Assembly (NCBI GenBank): GCA_934646835.1
Contig: CAKUES010000001.1
Coordinates: forward strand, 1 to 64,000
DNA from: an uncultured Coriobacteriales bacterium
GTDB taxonomy: Bacteria; Actinomycetota; Coriobacteriia; Coriobacteriales; QAMH01
Direction of reading: 5' to 3'
DNA length: 64,000 nt
Positions 51,376-60,569 of this stretch are shown piece after piece. Position 1 is the first letter of the stretch, and each line of letters opens with the position of its first letter. Below the pieces are notes generated by a model, which was not told the DNA's origin, made no database searches, and saw only the letters and a program-made list of their open reading frames with translations. A program made the translations under genes and the position numbers.

Positions 51376-52657
51376 GAGTGCCGCCTCCCACCATGTCGGC
51401 GACGTCACTCACCAGCAGGCAAACTGCACCGGCGGCATCGAGGTCGGCCATGAGGTTGCGGTTCTCCTTGATAAAGCGCATACGCTCACTGTGCGGGGAC
51501 ACGAGGATGACGGTTACAGCGATATTGCGCGCGCACAGGCTGAGAATCGCCGCAACGAGCTTGGGAGTCAATGTACTCGTGCACAAAACGGCGTTGTCGA
51601 CGCCGGAGGAGATGCCACACTCGCTAAGCAACAGCCCCACCGCGTCTTGCTCCGACACGGCATCGGACAGCAGCGGCAGCTCGCCTACCAGCTCCCCGAT
51701 AGAAGCGCTATCGGGGAGCTCCTCGTACTTGATCATGCGGCCCGTCTTCCCGGTAAAACACAACTCGGTCTCGAGCTTGCGGCTCTGCGAGAGCTTGAAG
51801 GAGGTGATTGCGGACTCGACCAGGACATCGCGCGCTTCCATGAGCAGTTCGTGGCTGAGCGCCAGTGCATGGAAGTCGATGATGACGGCGGTCTTGGTGT
51901 TCACATTGGTCTCGAACAGGCGCGTCTGCAGGTTCTCCGTGCGCGCGGAAAGCTTCCAATGAACGGACTTCATCGGGTCGCCGAACTCGTAATCGCGCAC
52001 CCCGGCATAGTCGACGTCGTCGGAGATGACAGAGCGCACGGGCATGAGGCTCTTGCGCATGGCAAGCTGCGAGAACTCGAGGGCAGATGCCTCACAGGGA
52101 AGCGGCGTGGCCACGATCGACGCATGGTCCACGCAGGCGACCTCTACGTGCAGCAGGCCAAACGGGTCGAAGAGCAAGATACCCTTCAAGCCGATCTGAT
52201 AGCTTCCGATATGCGCGCAAGCCACCGAGGCACTGATGCGGGCATCCTCGTTGTTGTCGATCGCGATAACGGCCTCCTCGCTTTGCTCGACATCCCCATA
52301 GGGATTAGCGACGAATACCTGCGGCAGCGCCTTGAAGACGGGCAGGGGCGAGCGGTTACAGACCGCCAGCGGCAGCTTGACGGACTCGGTGCGCGTGCAG
52401 GACTCTTCCTCGAAGTCAGAGCGTACCAACAGTCCCTTCTTGACTGTGCACAGATACATCCAGCTTGTCGCAAGCAGCAACAAGTAGGTGAGCAGCGGGA
52501 TATAGGCGATGGGATGGGTCACGAAGACTGCGGGAAGCGCGAGCACGACGAACACGACAACGCAGACAATGATCTGCCTGAACGCAAGCGCGCGAACGCG
52601 CTGCTCATAGGCGCCGGCAGCCTTCTTGGGATTGAGCTTATCCAAGATACGCAGCAC
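51368..52657 (-). CDS. DUF58 family protein
   Basis: A 429-residue protein with two membrane helices near the N-terminus (~27-47 and ~50-70), an outward or cytosolic beta domain (~75-220) and the DUF58 core with D-Y-A-G-V-R-D-Y-E-F-G-D-P-M-K-S-V-H-W-K-L-S-A. The VWA-like last ~170 residues follow (V-I-I-D-F-H-A). DUF58 proteins are regular MoxR partners. GTG at 52657 is chosen as the start: it lies two bases before the end of the FecCD-like gene's stop codon, behind a G-rich ribosome site. A longer upstream reading overlaps the permease gene and has no homology. Confidence 0.82.
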   Translation of the reverse strand: MLRILDKLNPKKAAGAYEQRVRALAFRQIIVCVVVFVVLALPAVFVTHPIAYIPLLTYLLLLATSWMYLCTVKKGLLVRSDFEEESCTRTESVKLPLAVCNRSPLPVFKALPQVFVANPYGDVEQSEEAVIAIDNNEDARISASVACAHIGSYQIGLKGILLFDPFGLLHVEVACVDHASIVATPLPCEASALEFSQLAMRKSLMPVRSVISDDVDYAGVRDYEFGDPMKSVHWKLSARTENLQTRLFETNVNTKTAVIIDFHALALSHELLMEARDVLVESAITSFKLSQSRKLETELCFTGKTGRMIKYEELPDSASIGELVGELPLLSDAVSEQDAVGLLLSECGISSGVDNAVLCTSTLTPKLVAAILSLCARNIAVTVILVSPHSERMRFIKENRNLMADLDAAGAVCLLVSDVADMVGGGTHE

Positions 52658-52659
52658 GC

Positions 52660-53910
52660 CTACCACCCCTTTCGGGAGAACGTGGTCGCCCACACGAAGA
52701 GCGGCAAGGTGACAGCGCCCGCAACCACGCCGATAGGCAGGCCAATGCCAGGGAAGGGAATGAGCACTGTAAGGTCGCGGCAGATGAGGAGCACGATTGT
52801 GCCGAGCAAAACATTGCCCCACAACTGGCGCCTGAACTCGCTGCCAAAGAGGTAGCGTGCGAGGAAGGGCACGACGAGCGCGAACGAGGAAGCGGACCCG
52901 ACGAAGACCTGGGCCGTCAGGATCATGATGGAGCCGGCGATGATGGAGAGGACCCTGAGAGCCGCCGGGTGCCCACCCATGACGCGGATCTCACCATCGC
53001 TGAAGGAGAGCAGGTTGAGGCGATAGCGCATGATCGCAACGGGCACGAAGGCCACCAAGACGGAGCCGATGAGCACAACGTAGGTGATCGGCTGGTAGTA
53101 GATGTCGAGTGCCTCCTGGTACTCGAAGAACTCGATCCAGATGTTGAGCGCGGACAGCTGGTCCATCATGTACTTGACCACCGCACCGAGGAAGGCGGAC
53201 ATGATCGTGCCGACGACGAGCATGTCGAAGACGCTGATGCTCGTCTTGCGCTTGGTGATGAGCTTGCTCAGCACGAAGACCGCAGCAAGCGTGACTATGC
53301 CGGCGGTGTATCCGTAGACAAAGCGCTGGCTGTGCATGTCGAACGAGATGGCCCCGTAAGTCGCAAAGACGAAGAGCAGGCCAACCTGCACGCCATGAGT
53401 GACGCCAAGCAGCGACGGCGAGGCGATGGGGTTGCGGAAGACGACCTGGTACAACATGCCAGCGCAGGCAAGCAAAGCACCGCTCGCAACTGTAGCGAGC
53501 GTTATGCCGGCGCGCTGGACGACCTGCGCATACAGCGGCGCCACATCGACCAGGCTGGTCTTCTCGTCAAAGAGACCCAGCCCAAAGATATTGGAGAGCT
53601 GCCAAAGCGACCAATTCCACAAGTTGGATGCGACGTCAATGGGATTATAGAAGCTCACATAACCAGAACCCGAGCCCGTGAGGCTGAAGCACATCGAGAC
53701 AAGGGTCAGCGCGACGGCGATGCAGGCCATCACTGCGATCTTGAGTCGATAGACCTTGCGGTCGGCCTTGAGGTTGGCATCAGACTGCCCGCGGGTAATG
53801 TCGCCTGCACCCTCTGCAACACGCAGGGCGAAGGCATCGTCGCGGAGAAACTCCGGGAGCTGGTAGCCCTCCTTGAAACGCGGGGCACCTGCGACCTTAT
53901 TTCCAAGCAT
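52660..53910 (-). CDS. FecCD-type ABC transporter permease
   Basis: A 416-residue membrane protein with ~9-10 helices of the iron-siderophore/cobalamin permease family. Conserved segments include G-A-L-L-A-C-A-G-M-L-Y-Q-V-V-F-R-N-P-I-A-S-P-S-L-L-G-V with the ATPase-contact loop and V-G-S-A-S-S-F-A-L-V-V-P-F near the end. An ~80-residue N-terminal cytoplasmic extension precedes the first helix. ATG 53910 follows GGGAGGTG and overlaps the next gene's end by 14 bases. It pairs with the other FecCD-type permease as a heterodimer. Confidence 0.9.
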   Translation of the reverse strand: MLGNKVAGAPRFKEGYQLPEFLRDDAFALRVAEGAGDITRGQSDANLKADRKVYRLKIAVMACIAVALTLVSMCFSLTGSGSGYVSFYNPIDVASNLWNWSLWQLSNIFGLGLFDEKTSLVDVAPLYAQVVQRAGITLATVASGALLACAGMLYQVVFRNPIASPSLLGVTHGVQVGLLFVFATYGAISFDMHSQRFVYGYTAGIVTLAAVFVLSKLITKRKTSISVFDMLVVGTIMSAFLGAVVKYMMDQLSALNIWIEFFEYQEALDIYYQPITYVVLIGSVLVAFVPVAIMRYRLNLLSFSDGEIRVMGGHPAALRVLSIIAGSIMILTAQVFVGSASSFALVVPFLARYLFGSEFRRQLWGNVLLGTIVLLICRDLTVLIPFPGIGLPIGVVAGAVTLPLFVWATTFSRKGW

Positions 53911-55114
53911 GGGCACCTCCCCTTCCCCTGAAAGCGACGATGAAGAACACAATGCAGCCGATGAACGTGGCGATGAGGTTGAAACCCTGGTCCATGTCGA
54001 TGTTGAGCTGGCTGCCGATAAACAAAACGACCATCACGAAGATTGAGCCGATGACAAGCGACATGGGCATGAGGTAGCGGAAGTTGGGACCGACCAGCCG
54101 GCGCGCGACATGGGGGCTCACAAAACCGACGAAGGCGATGGGGCCACAGAAGCCGACCACGATGCCCGTCGCCGCCGTGCACAAGACGATGGTGCCCGTG
54201 CGGAACCTGCCCACATCCATGCCCGAAGAGCGCGCGATGTCGTCGCTCAAGGAGAGCAGGTTGAGCCGCGTGCGCAGCACCATAAGACATGCGAGCAAGA
54301 TGACGAGCGGGATGAGGAAGACCAACAGGTCCCTGAAGGTGATGAACGCGGTGAAGGGGACGGCTTGGGCGTTTTCTACGAGGTCCGCTCGAACAGCATC
54401 GCCGGTCACCTCGAGGAAATAGCGGAAGGTGTTCGCCACCGTGGCCAAGACGAGCGTGAAGACCTGGCCCACGACGATGAGAACGACGTTTCCAAGGGCC
54501 CCGTTGCCCACAGCGCGCGAGACGAAGAGCGCCGTCGCGGCGACGATCAGGCCTCCTGCGATGGCGCAGATGGCGGCGCCGTAGACCGCCCAAGCAAACT
54601 CAAGTGGATTCATCCCCTGCAGGGAGTCCATAACCTGCGAGGCAGAGACCACGGAGGAACCCCAGATGTCCGGCATGAGGCACAGGTAGTACAGCGTCGA
54701 GCCAAAGAGACAGCCGCTGATGATGCCCAGCGTGGAAGGCGATGCAAGCGGGTTCTTGAAGGTACCCTGGTAGACGGCGCCGCACACGCCGAGCGCACCG
54801 CCGGCGACAAACGCGGCGATGTAGCGCATGACCGTGGCCTTCTGCATGCCGCCGGCTCCCGAGCCGCTCAAGACAGCAGCGGTGTCGGCGACGTTGGACC
54901 CCAATTGGTCGAGAAACTCCGCCATCGTGGACTTGTGGCCGATCTCCGTAAGAAGACCGGACGGCAAGACAATCGCGCCGGCCAAGATGGCAAGCGCGAT
55001 CACGAGCAAGATCACGATGCGACGGGCCTTCGCAGAATCCTTGCCCAAGGCGGCGAGCTGCGGCTTGGGCGCCTCAACCTCTGTCTCTATGTGCAGGCTG
55101 CTCTTGTGTTCCAT
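53897..55114 (-). CDS. FecCD-type ABC transporter permease
   Basis: A 405-residue membrane protein of the same family as its neighbour. G-G-A-L-G-V-C-G-A-V-Y-Q-G-T-F-K-N-P-L-A-S-P-S-T-L-G-I is the hallmark second-helix region, and G-P-I-A-F-V-G-F-V-S-P-H-V-A-R-R-L-V-G is the conserved segment near the ATPase interface. Its start codon overlaps the binding-protein stop (TAATG), which implies coupled translation. With the neighbouring permease and the FecE-like ATPase it should form a type II (BtuCD-like) importer for a metal complex or corrinoid. Confidence 0.92.
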   Translation of the reverse strand: MEHKSSLHIETEVEAPKPQLAALGKDSAKARRIVILLVIALAILAGAIVLPSGLLTEIGHKSTMAEFLDQLGSNVADTAAVLSGSGAGGMQKATVMRYIAAFVAGGALGVCGAVYQGTFKNPLASPSTLGIISGCLFGSTLYYLCLMPDIWGSSVVSASQVMDSLQGMNPLEFAWAVYGAAICAIAGGLIVAATALFVSRAVGNGALGNVVLIVVGQVFTLVLATVANTFRYFLEVTGDAVRADLVENAQAVPFTAFITFRDLLVFLIPLVILLACLMVLRTRLNLLSLSDDIARSSGMDVGRFRTGTIVLCTAATGIVVGFCGPIAFVGFVSPHVARRLVGPNFRYLMPMSLVIGSIFVMVVLFIGSQLNIDMDQGFNLIATFIGCIVFFIVAFRGRGGAHAWK

Positions 55115-57042
55115 TACTCCTTGGAGCCTTCCAGAATCTTATCGACCTCGCTTGCGCTCAGGTCATAGCGGTAAAACGTCTTGTAGAAGTCCTTGACCTC
55201 CGTTTTGACAGAGCCCTTCCAAGAGCTTTTGTACTCGTCGATGCTCGCAATCCAAGCCGACTCCAAGCAAGACTCAGCCGAGCCCTGCGTCCAATCGCTA
55301 AACAGACCACTCGGATTGACGACGACATTCTTGCCAAGGTCCGTCCCAGGGTGGATGGCTGCGTACACATGGGTTCCGTTGAACTCGAAGCCCGCGCGCT
55401 CGCTGCCCGACTCGATGGGGTCGTAAACGCAGTACGGACCCTTCTTCGCGCTGCCGGAGACAAAGGCTGCCTTCATCTTCTTGCTGCCCACGATGACCTT
55501 GGGGAACTTCTTCGAGCCAAAGCCGTTCTTGCCGAGCTGGTCTGCCTTGGTGCTCGACGTGGTAAGGGGCGTCATGTCAAAGCGCTTGTTGCCGATCGAC
55601 AGCACACGCTTCTTGATAGAGCTCGTCGACCAGCTGATCTTGGACATGTCGTAGACGCTCGTGCTGAACTGCCAGACAGGGATGAACAGGCCGTCGTTGC
55701 CCTTGCTCTCATCCATGGCGGCGCCATTGTTGATGACGCCGGCTACGCCCATGTAGAAAGAGACCGGGCTCGACCTGTAGCCGACGGTCGAGAGCCCCAG
55801 TCCGGACTGAGACGTCGTAACGGAGCCGCTCATGGCGCCGTCTCCGCTGTAGCTGGCCTTGTAGTCCCAATCGTCGACAAGCAGCGTCCACTTGTCCGAA
55901 TTGTACATGCCGTAACGGTTCTTGCCGCTTGCGTCCGCATCGTAGTAGACCTTGTCGTGCGAGCCGTACCCGTTCGACCCCATGATGTCCTTGAGAAGGG
56001 CGTCGTGATACTTCACGTACTCTTCGGCGCGCTTCTTGGACTCGCCACCCGTGGCAGAGTCGAGCATGGTGCCGATAGTGTTCACCGCGGCTTTGATGCG
56101 CGTGTCAGAGCTCAGATCCGGAACAACCGTGACGGAGATCTTCGCGTCAGCGAGCTTTTGCTGCTGCTTTTTGGAGAAGTAGCCGCTGTCGTCGACAAGG
56201 ACGGTATCGGGCTTGACGCTCACGATGGCGTCGACCTTGGCCTCGGCGGAGAAGTCCCCGTCATCGCTCCAGCCCGTCTTGATCTTGGAGGCTCCCTCGT
56301 CGGAGAAGACGTTCGAGAACTCGCTGCCAAGCAGCTCTGCGTCAGCGGCGACCAGAGGCGACTTGTCGCTTTGCCCGCCGAGCATCTGAACGATGACAGC
56401 GGTCTGCCCGCAGGCGGCAACGCTACCTACCGAGGGGATGTCCGCATCCTCACCGGTGGTGTCATACACCTTGACCTTGCCCTTCTTGTCGGTGTCGGTC
56501 TTGCTGCTGTCGCCGTCGCCCTTGTTCTTGCTGGGCTTCTTGCTGTCGGTCTTGTTGTCCTTCTTCTTGTCGCCCTTGTCCTTGTTGTTCTTCTTCGAGT
56601 TGTCCTTCTTGGACTTGTCAGGGTCTTGCTTCTTGTCCTGGTCGTCCTTTTTGCCCTCTTGGGAGCTCGTGTCGCTCTTCGTGCTCACGCCCTCGCTCGC
56701 CTCCGAGGAAGCGGTCGCCTTCGAGTCGTAGATGAACTTGGACACCGGAAGGTCTGTCTGGGGGTTCTTAGAGCTGTAGACGACATTGACCGAGCCCTCC
56801 TTGGTTTTGGAGGCGCCCTCGCCCACGACGAAGTCCTTCACATTGGCATCCGGGTCGATTTCTCCGTCAGGAGAGGAGACCTTGACTTTAGTGGGGTTAT
56901 CCGTATCAACTTGCTCCGCGTCCTGCGTGTACTTGACCTCCTTGAGGGCATAGCTCGTCTTGCAGCCGGTCAAAGCCGCCGCAGAAGCGCACGCCACCAA
57001 GGAAACGCTGAGAACAAGGCCCATGCTGCGCTGAAGAGACAC
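55114..57042 (-). CDS. Binding lipoprotein of the FecCD importer with long charged linker
   Basis: A 642-residue exported lipoprotein (lipobox A-L-T-G-C near residue 27). Residues ~95-190 are a Lys/Asp/Ser-rich low-complexity linker, so the binding domain (~195-640) stands far from the membrane. That domain has FecB/BtuF-like features: V-G-S-V-A-A-C-G-Q-T-A at its start, V-D-A-I-V-S-V-K-P-D-T-V-L-V in the first lobe, and E-S-C-L-E-S-A near the end. It is larger than usual because of inserts of about 150 residues. The GTG start at 57042 overlaps the PPIase stop (TAGTG). Ligand unknown; the FecCD context suggests a metal complex or corrinoid. Confidence 0.8.
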   Translation of the reverse strand: MSLQRSMGLVLSVSLVACASAAALTGCKTSYALKEVKYTQDAEQVDTDNPTKVKVSSPDGEIDPDANVKDFVVGEGASKTKEGSVNVVYSSKNPQTDLPVSKFIYDSKATASSEASEGVSTKSDTSSQEGKKDDQDKKQDPDKSKKDNSKKNNKDKGDKKKDNKTDSKKPSKNKGDGDSSKTDTDKKGKVKVYDTTGEDADIPSVGSVAACGQTAVIVQMLGGQSDKSPLVAADAELLGSEFSNVFSDEGASKIKTGWSDDGDFSAEAKVDAIVSVKPDTVLVDDSGYFSKKQQQKLADAKISVTVVPDLSSDTRIKAAVNTIGTMLDSATGGESKKRAEEYVKYHDALLKDIMGSNGYGSHDKVYYDADASGKNRYGMYNSDKWTLLVDDWDYKASYSGDGAMSGSVTTSQSGLGLSTVGYRSSPVSFYMGVAGVINNGAAMDESKGNDGLFIPVWQFSTSVYDMSKISWSTSSIKKRVLSIGNKRFDMTPLTTSSTKADQLGKNGFGSKKFPKVIVGSKKMKAAFVSGSAKKGPYCVYDPIESGSERAGFEFNGTHVYAAIHPGTDLGKNVVVNPSGLFSDWTQGSAESCLESAWIASIDEYKSSWKGSVKTEVKDFYKTFYRYDLSASEVDKILEGSKE

Positions 57043-58148
57043 TAGTTGCCCTCCGTCGCCTCGGCACTGCCCTTGCTTGCGCCTGAGTCAGCCTGGTTGT
57101 CGCCATACGACGAGGTGTCGACGTCGACGTCATAGCTCAGGCCGCTGGGCATGTCGTTGACGCTGAGGTTCGCGCTGATCTGGCTGGAGAGCCACGATGA
57201 GCACGAGATATCCCAGACGCGCGACTGCGTGCGCGTGGAGAGTATCTTCTTGAGGGTGGACGGGAGCTTGGAGACGTCGATGTCATCGGCCTTGGACGGG
57301 AAGGTGTAGCTGTCTGCAACGTAGATAACCTCATAGGCGTTGACATCGGAGTCAGAGGCCACGTCTGCGCTCACCTCGCCAGTTTTGAGTTTGGCGAGCT
57401 CGGTCTGCATGGTCGAGGTGGTCTCAGGGTCGACATCCCAGCCGTAATCCTCGTAGACGATCGTCTCTCCGTCAGCCTGCTTCTTTGCAGCGTCAAAACC
57501 AGCGGTAGCAGCGGAAGCTGTCTTTATCTTATTGAGTGCGGCCTGCAGTTTGGGGTAGTTGGCGCTGTAGAGCACCTCGAAGTGCTTCGTCGTGCTACCG
57601 AGCATGTTCTCGTGGATATAGCTCGCGATGTCTTGGTCAGTCGGGTCCGTCTTGTCAACGACGGCCTCATAGACTTGGTTGGCAAGGACCTCCTTAGCCG
57701 TGCGGTCCCTGAGCTCGTCTTCTGTCATCTGATACTTCTCGAGCGTGGCCTCCCAGCTCTCGTCGTCAGTAGCCGCCATGGTCTCTTTGAGCGCGTCGAT
57801 CTTCTTGTCGACCGCGTCTTGGTCGAGCTCGATTCCCCTCTCCTCGGCAACCTGCTCGATGACGATGTCACCTGCCAGCTCCACGATGGTCGTTTGGCGC
57901 AGGGCCTCAGGGGTGTTCTCGTTTTTCTCGAGATAACTCTTCCAAGCGTCTTGGTCGGTATAGGACATGACAGAGCGGAAGCTGTCGATGTAGTCCGTGA
58001 CCTGCTGCTCGGTAATCTCCTGCCCCATGATTGTCGCCGCGACACCATCCTTGGCGCTCTTGTCACAAGCGGTAATCACGGCGCAGGAAAGCACCAGGGC
58101 CGCGCTCAGCACACAGGCTTGTACCTTATGCAAAAAAGACTTCTTCAT
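57042..58148 (-). CDS. SurA/PrsA-like peptidyl-prolyl isomerase lipoprotein
   Basis: A 368-residue exported lipoprotein with lipobox V-I-T-A-C (Cys ~30). The next ~160 residues match SurA_N/PrsA-type chaperone domains: V-A-A-T-I-M-G-Q-E-I-T-E-Q-Q-V and repeated T-x-D-E-L-R-D-R-T-A. A parvulin-like isomerase part (~175-270) is weak: the usual Q-I-L and H-I-L motifs are not clear, so enzymatic activity is uncertain. The last ~50 residues are Ser/Gly/Asp-rich. The start at 58148 gives the expected Lys-rich signal peptide. It precedes the binding-lipoprotein gene by a one-base overlap and could help fold the operon's large exported proteins. Confidence 0.82.
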   Translation of the reverse strand: MKKSFLHKVQACVLSAALVLSCAVITACDKSAKDGVAATIMGQEITEQQVTDYIDSFRSVMSYTDQDAWKSYLEKNENTPEALRQTTIVELAGDIVIEQVAEERGIELDQDAVDKKIDALKETMAATDDESWEATLEKYQMTEDELRDRTAKEVLANQVYEAVVDKTDPTDQDIASYIHENMLGSTTKHFEVLYSANYPKLQAALNKIKTASAATAGFDAAKKQADGETIVYEDYGWDVDPETTSTMQTELAKLKTGEVSADVASDSDVNAYEVIYVADSYTFPSKADDIDVSKLPSTLKKILSTRTQSRVWDISCSSWLSSQISANLSVNDMPSGLSYDVDVDTSSYGDNQADSGASKGSAEATEGN

Positions 58149-58178
58149 TGCTCGGTATTCCCCATCCTCTAACACCGA

Positions 58179-58212
58179 GATTGGGGTCGGAGCGCAGACT
58201 CCAACCCCAATC
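58179..58212 (-). terminator. Intercistronic hairpin between the large exported protein and PPIase genes
   Basis: GATTGGGGTCGGAG pairs with CTCCAACCCCAATC with one G-T-type mismatch and a 6-base loop. No T run follows on the minus strand, so it may be a partial terminator or a processing/stability element that lets the first gene be expressed more strongly. Confidence 0.5.
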
Positions 58213-58252
58213 GTCTAAAACAAATGCCCCTGTTCTAAGGAACTAGGAGATT

Positions 58253-60265
58253 TTACTTCACCTTGACCTTGATGGTCTTGGAGGCAGTGGCTGCCTGGTA
58301 GGTCTTGCTCTTGACAGCAGAAGCGGTGACCTTGACCTTGTAGGTGCCGCTCTTGACGCCCTTGGCGACCTTGAGCTTGCCGGACTTGGAGACAGTGATC
58401 TTCTTGTTGCCGGAGACCTTCTTGAAGCTGAGCTTGGTGCTGGCCTTGGCCTTGATAGCGGCGGTCTTACCAGCCTTGACGCTCAGGGTCTTAGTGGAGA
58501 TGGTGACCTTCTGGCTGATGGTGCCGATCCTGCTGGAGGGCTCGAGGTAGCCGAGGCCCTTTGCCTTGAGCTTGGAGGCGTTGGCGTTCCAGTAGGCGAT
58601 ACCGGCGTCGTACTGCTGCTCGATCTTCTTGGAGGTAGCGGCGTTGTAGCCCTTGATGTCGCTCATCTTGACACCAGAGGTGAGGGACAGGTCCTGGGCG
58701 AGGATCTGGACCATCTTGGAGACCTGGCTGGTCTTGATGTGAGCGATGTTGTCGAGGAACCAACCGTACTGCTCGAGCTGGTTCATGACCTCGGGGTAGA
58801 CGAAGCCGTTGATGATGCCGTGCAGGGCCATGGAGTCAACAGAGCCGCCGTCGCAGTTGGAGGCGTTCTCCTGCATGCAGGAGAGGATCTCCTTCTTGGC
58901 AAGCTTGGTGTGGCCGGCTGCCTTCAGGGCGTCCTTGATGGTCTCGACCTTGGTCTTGGTGACCTGCTGGGGGCCGTAGAACTGGTTCTTGAAGTGACCC
59001 AGGGAGATGTCGCCGTAGTGACGGGAGCTATTCTCGCCGTTGTCGCCAGCCTTGCCGAGGTTGTTGTCGCCCTTCTGGACGCCGGTATAGATGTCGTCCT
59101 TTTCGCTGAAGTTGTACTTCATGTTGTCGGCGTCGACCATGATGATGAAGTCGGCCTTGGCCAGCTCGTCGACGCTGCACTCGTAGGTGACGCCGGGCTT
59201 GGACTCTGCGGGAAGCTCGACGCCGGCCTTGGCGGCCAGGACGTTGGCGAGATTGTAGCAGGTGGCGTTAAGCGGCTCAAGGATATGGCCGGAAGACTCG
59301 CCAGATTTGGTGGGGTCGAGGTTGGCCTGCAGGGTGAACCTTGCATCCTTGCCCTCGCCGGTGATGCTCTTCACGTAGGCGACGGTCTTCTTCTTGACAG
59401 TGCCGTCGGCGATCTTGGAGAGGACGTAGAGGTCGGAGCCACGCGTCATCTTCTCGTACTTCTGGGCGGTGGTCATCGCGGCGTCGTAGCCGTAGCGCAG
59501 TGCGACCTTGGCCTGTTGGGAGGTGCCGTCCCAAGAGTAATCGTAGGCCTTCTGAGCAGCCTCTGCTGCGTTGTAAACGGCATCGATGAAGCCAGCGGTC
59601 TTGACTTCCTCGTACTCGCTGATGACGGGCTTGTAGTTCTCGTCGCCGACGTAGGTGTCGGTAGCGGACTTGTAGTACTTGGAGTTGGCAGCCTTGAAGC
59701 CGTTGATGGTCTTGATCTCCTCCGCGAAGGCGTTGGTGTTGCCCTTCTTGGTGACGATGACATCGGGGCGACCGGACAGCGCGATGGAGGTGCCGTTCTT
59801 GAGGCTCTTAGTATCAGCAGTGATGCAGGAGCCGGAATAGCCGTCGAAGATGTAGTTGTACATGTAGTTCTGGACGGCATCTGCAGCGGCGGTCATGCCC
59901 TTGGCCTTGAGGTCCCACTTGTAGAAGAGGTTGGCGACATAAGGATCAGGGTTCTCGTTGGCATCACTGCCGTAGATACCGAACATCGGGTTGGTGGAGT
60001 AGTTCTCAGTGGAGACACCATTGCCAGAGGTAGCGTAGGTCTGGTTGATCTGCTCGCTCAGGCCAACGTACTCGCCGACAACCGCAGAGCCATGTGCGCC
60101 GATAGCGGTCAGGTAGCGCTCGACGCTGCCGTTTTGGGTGCTGCTCTCGGACGTAGGGGCGTTGTAGGTCAAATCAGCCGCAAACGCGGGAGCAACGCCG
60201 GCGAGAACCATTGCCATAGCTGCACCGGTAGCGGTAAAGCCCTTGAGGTACTTTCCAACTCGCAT
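58253..60265 (-). CDS. Large exported binding-like protein with basic C-terminal tail
   Basis: A 670-residue secreted protein with signal peptide ending A-F-A-A-D (~residue 30). The central ~500 residues resemble a split periplasmic-binding fold: A-L-S-G-R-P-D-V-I-V, A-D-F-I-I-M-V-D-A-D-N and a BtuF-like tail (Y-P-E-V-M-N-Q-L-E-Q-Y-G-W-F-L-D-N-I). Several Cys are present. The last ~85 residues form a lysine-rich Ig-like module (K-T-L-S-V-K-A-G-K, L-K-V-A-K-G-V-K-S-G-T-Y) without a sorting signal, perhaps for wall binding. ATG 60265 is preferred: GAAAGGA stands eight bases upstream, whereas the ATG at 60274 abuts the site. It is the first gene of the importer operon and could capture ligand at the surface and pass it to the lipoprotein. 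Confidence 0.7.
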   Translation of the reverse strand: MRVGKYLKGFTATGAAMAMVLAGVAPAFAADLTYNAPTSESSTQNGSVERYLTAIGAHGSAVVGEYVGLSEQINQTYATSGNGVSTENYSTNPMFGIYGSDANENPDPYVANLFYKWDLKAKGMTAAADAVQNYMYNYIFDGYSGSCITADTKSLKNGTSIALSGRPDVIVTKKGNTNAFAEEIKTINGFKAANSKYYKSATDTYVGDENYKPVISEYEEVKTAGFIDAVYNAAEAAQKAYDYSWDGTSQQAKVALRYGYDAAMTTAQKYEKMTRGSDLYVLSKIADGTVKKKTVAYVKSITGEGKDARFTLQANLDPTKSGESSGHILEPLNATCYNLANVLAAKAGVELPAESKPGVTYECSVDELAKADFIIMVDADNMKYNFSEKDDIYTGVQKGDNNLGKAGDNGENSSRHYGDISLGHFKNQFYGPQQVTKTKVETIKDALKAAGHTKLAKKEILSCMQENASNCDGGSVDSMALHGIINGFVYPEVMNQLEQYGWFLDNIAHIKTSQVSKMVQILAQDLSLTSGVKMSDIKGYNAATSKKIEQQYDAGIAYWNANASKLKAKGLGYLEPSSRIGTISQKVTISTKTLSVKAGKTAAIKAKASTKLSFKKVSGNKKITVSKSGKLKVAKGVKSGTYKVKVTASAVKSKTYQAATASKTIKVKVK

Positions 60266-60282
60266 GTAATCCATCCTTTCTT

Positions 60283-60480
60283 GAGGCGCGCTCTCTTGAT
60301 TCGCGCCTCCCCTCGCCCCTCCTTAGGAGCGTTTTGCAAATCGCCAGGGCTTGCCTGGCGCGCCGGCCTCCGGTCAAAGCTCTGCTTGATGCTCGGCTTT
60401 CTCGGATAACAGACGGGTGCCAATAGACACCAACCTGAAAATAAGCTGCAGCGCATCTAGTGTCAATTGCCAATAGTCGC
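60283..60480 (-). promoter_or_regulatory. Structured leader and CTATTGGCA direct repeats before the importer operon
   Basis: Upstream of 60265 on the minus strand are hairpins at 60342-60360 (CGCCAGG/CCTGGCG), a palindrome CTCCTTAGGAG (60319-60329) and a hairpin at 60283-60309 (GAGGCGCG/CGCGCCTC) just before the ribosome site. Farther up, CTATTGGCA occurs twice (60426-60418 and 60476-60468), 50 bases apart. The block could be a regulated leader plus operator repeats. I found no cobalamin box. Confidence 0.4.
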
Positions 60481-60569
60481 ACCTGTCGTATATCATTGAG
60501 CAATCAAAACCGCACTACATCCGCAGCTACCTGCATTTGGACACGCGCAAGTAGCTGATATATATCTTA

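Noticed and set aside
55351..57045. 564-codon plus-strand frame opposite the binding-lipoprotein gene
   Set aside because: Its Leu/Val/Ala repeats mirror the Lys/Asp/Ser-rich linker of the real gene on the other strand.
58739..60409. 556-codon plus-strand frame opposite the large exported protein
   Set aside because: The minus-strand gene has a signal peptide, ribosome site and structured ends; the plus frame is a low-complexity Val/Gly/Leu shadow.
60266..60480. Cobalamin riboswitch before the FecCD-type importer operon
   Set aside because: I looked for the conserved B12-box and core segments on the minus strand and did not find them; only generic hairpins are present.
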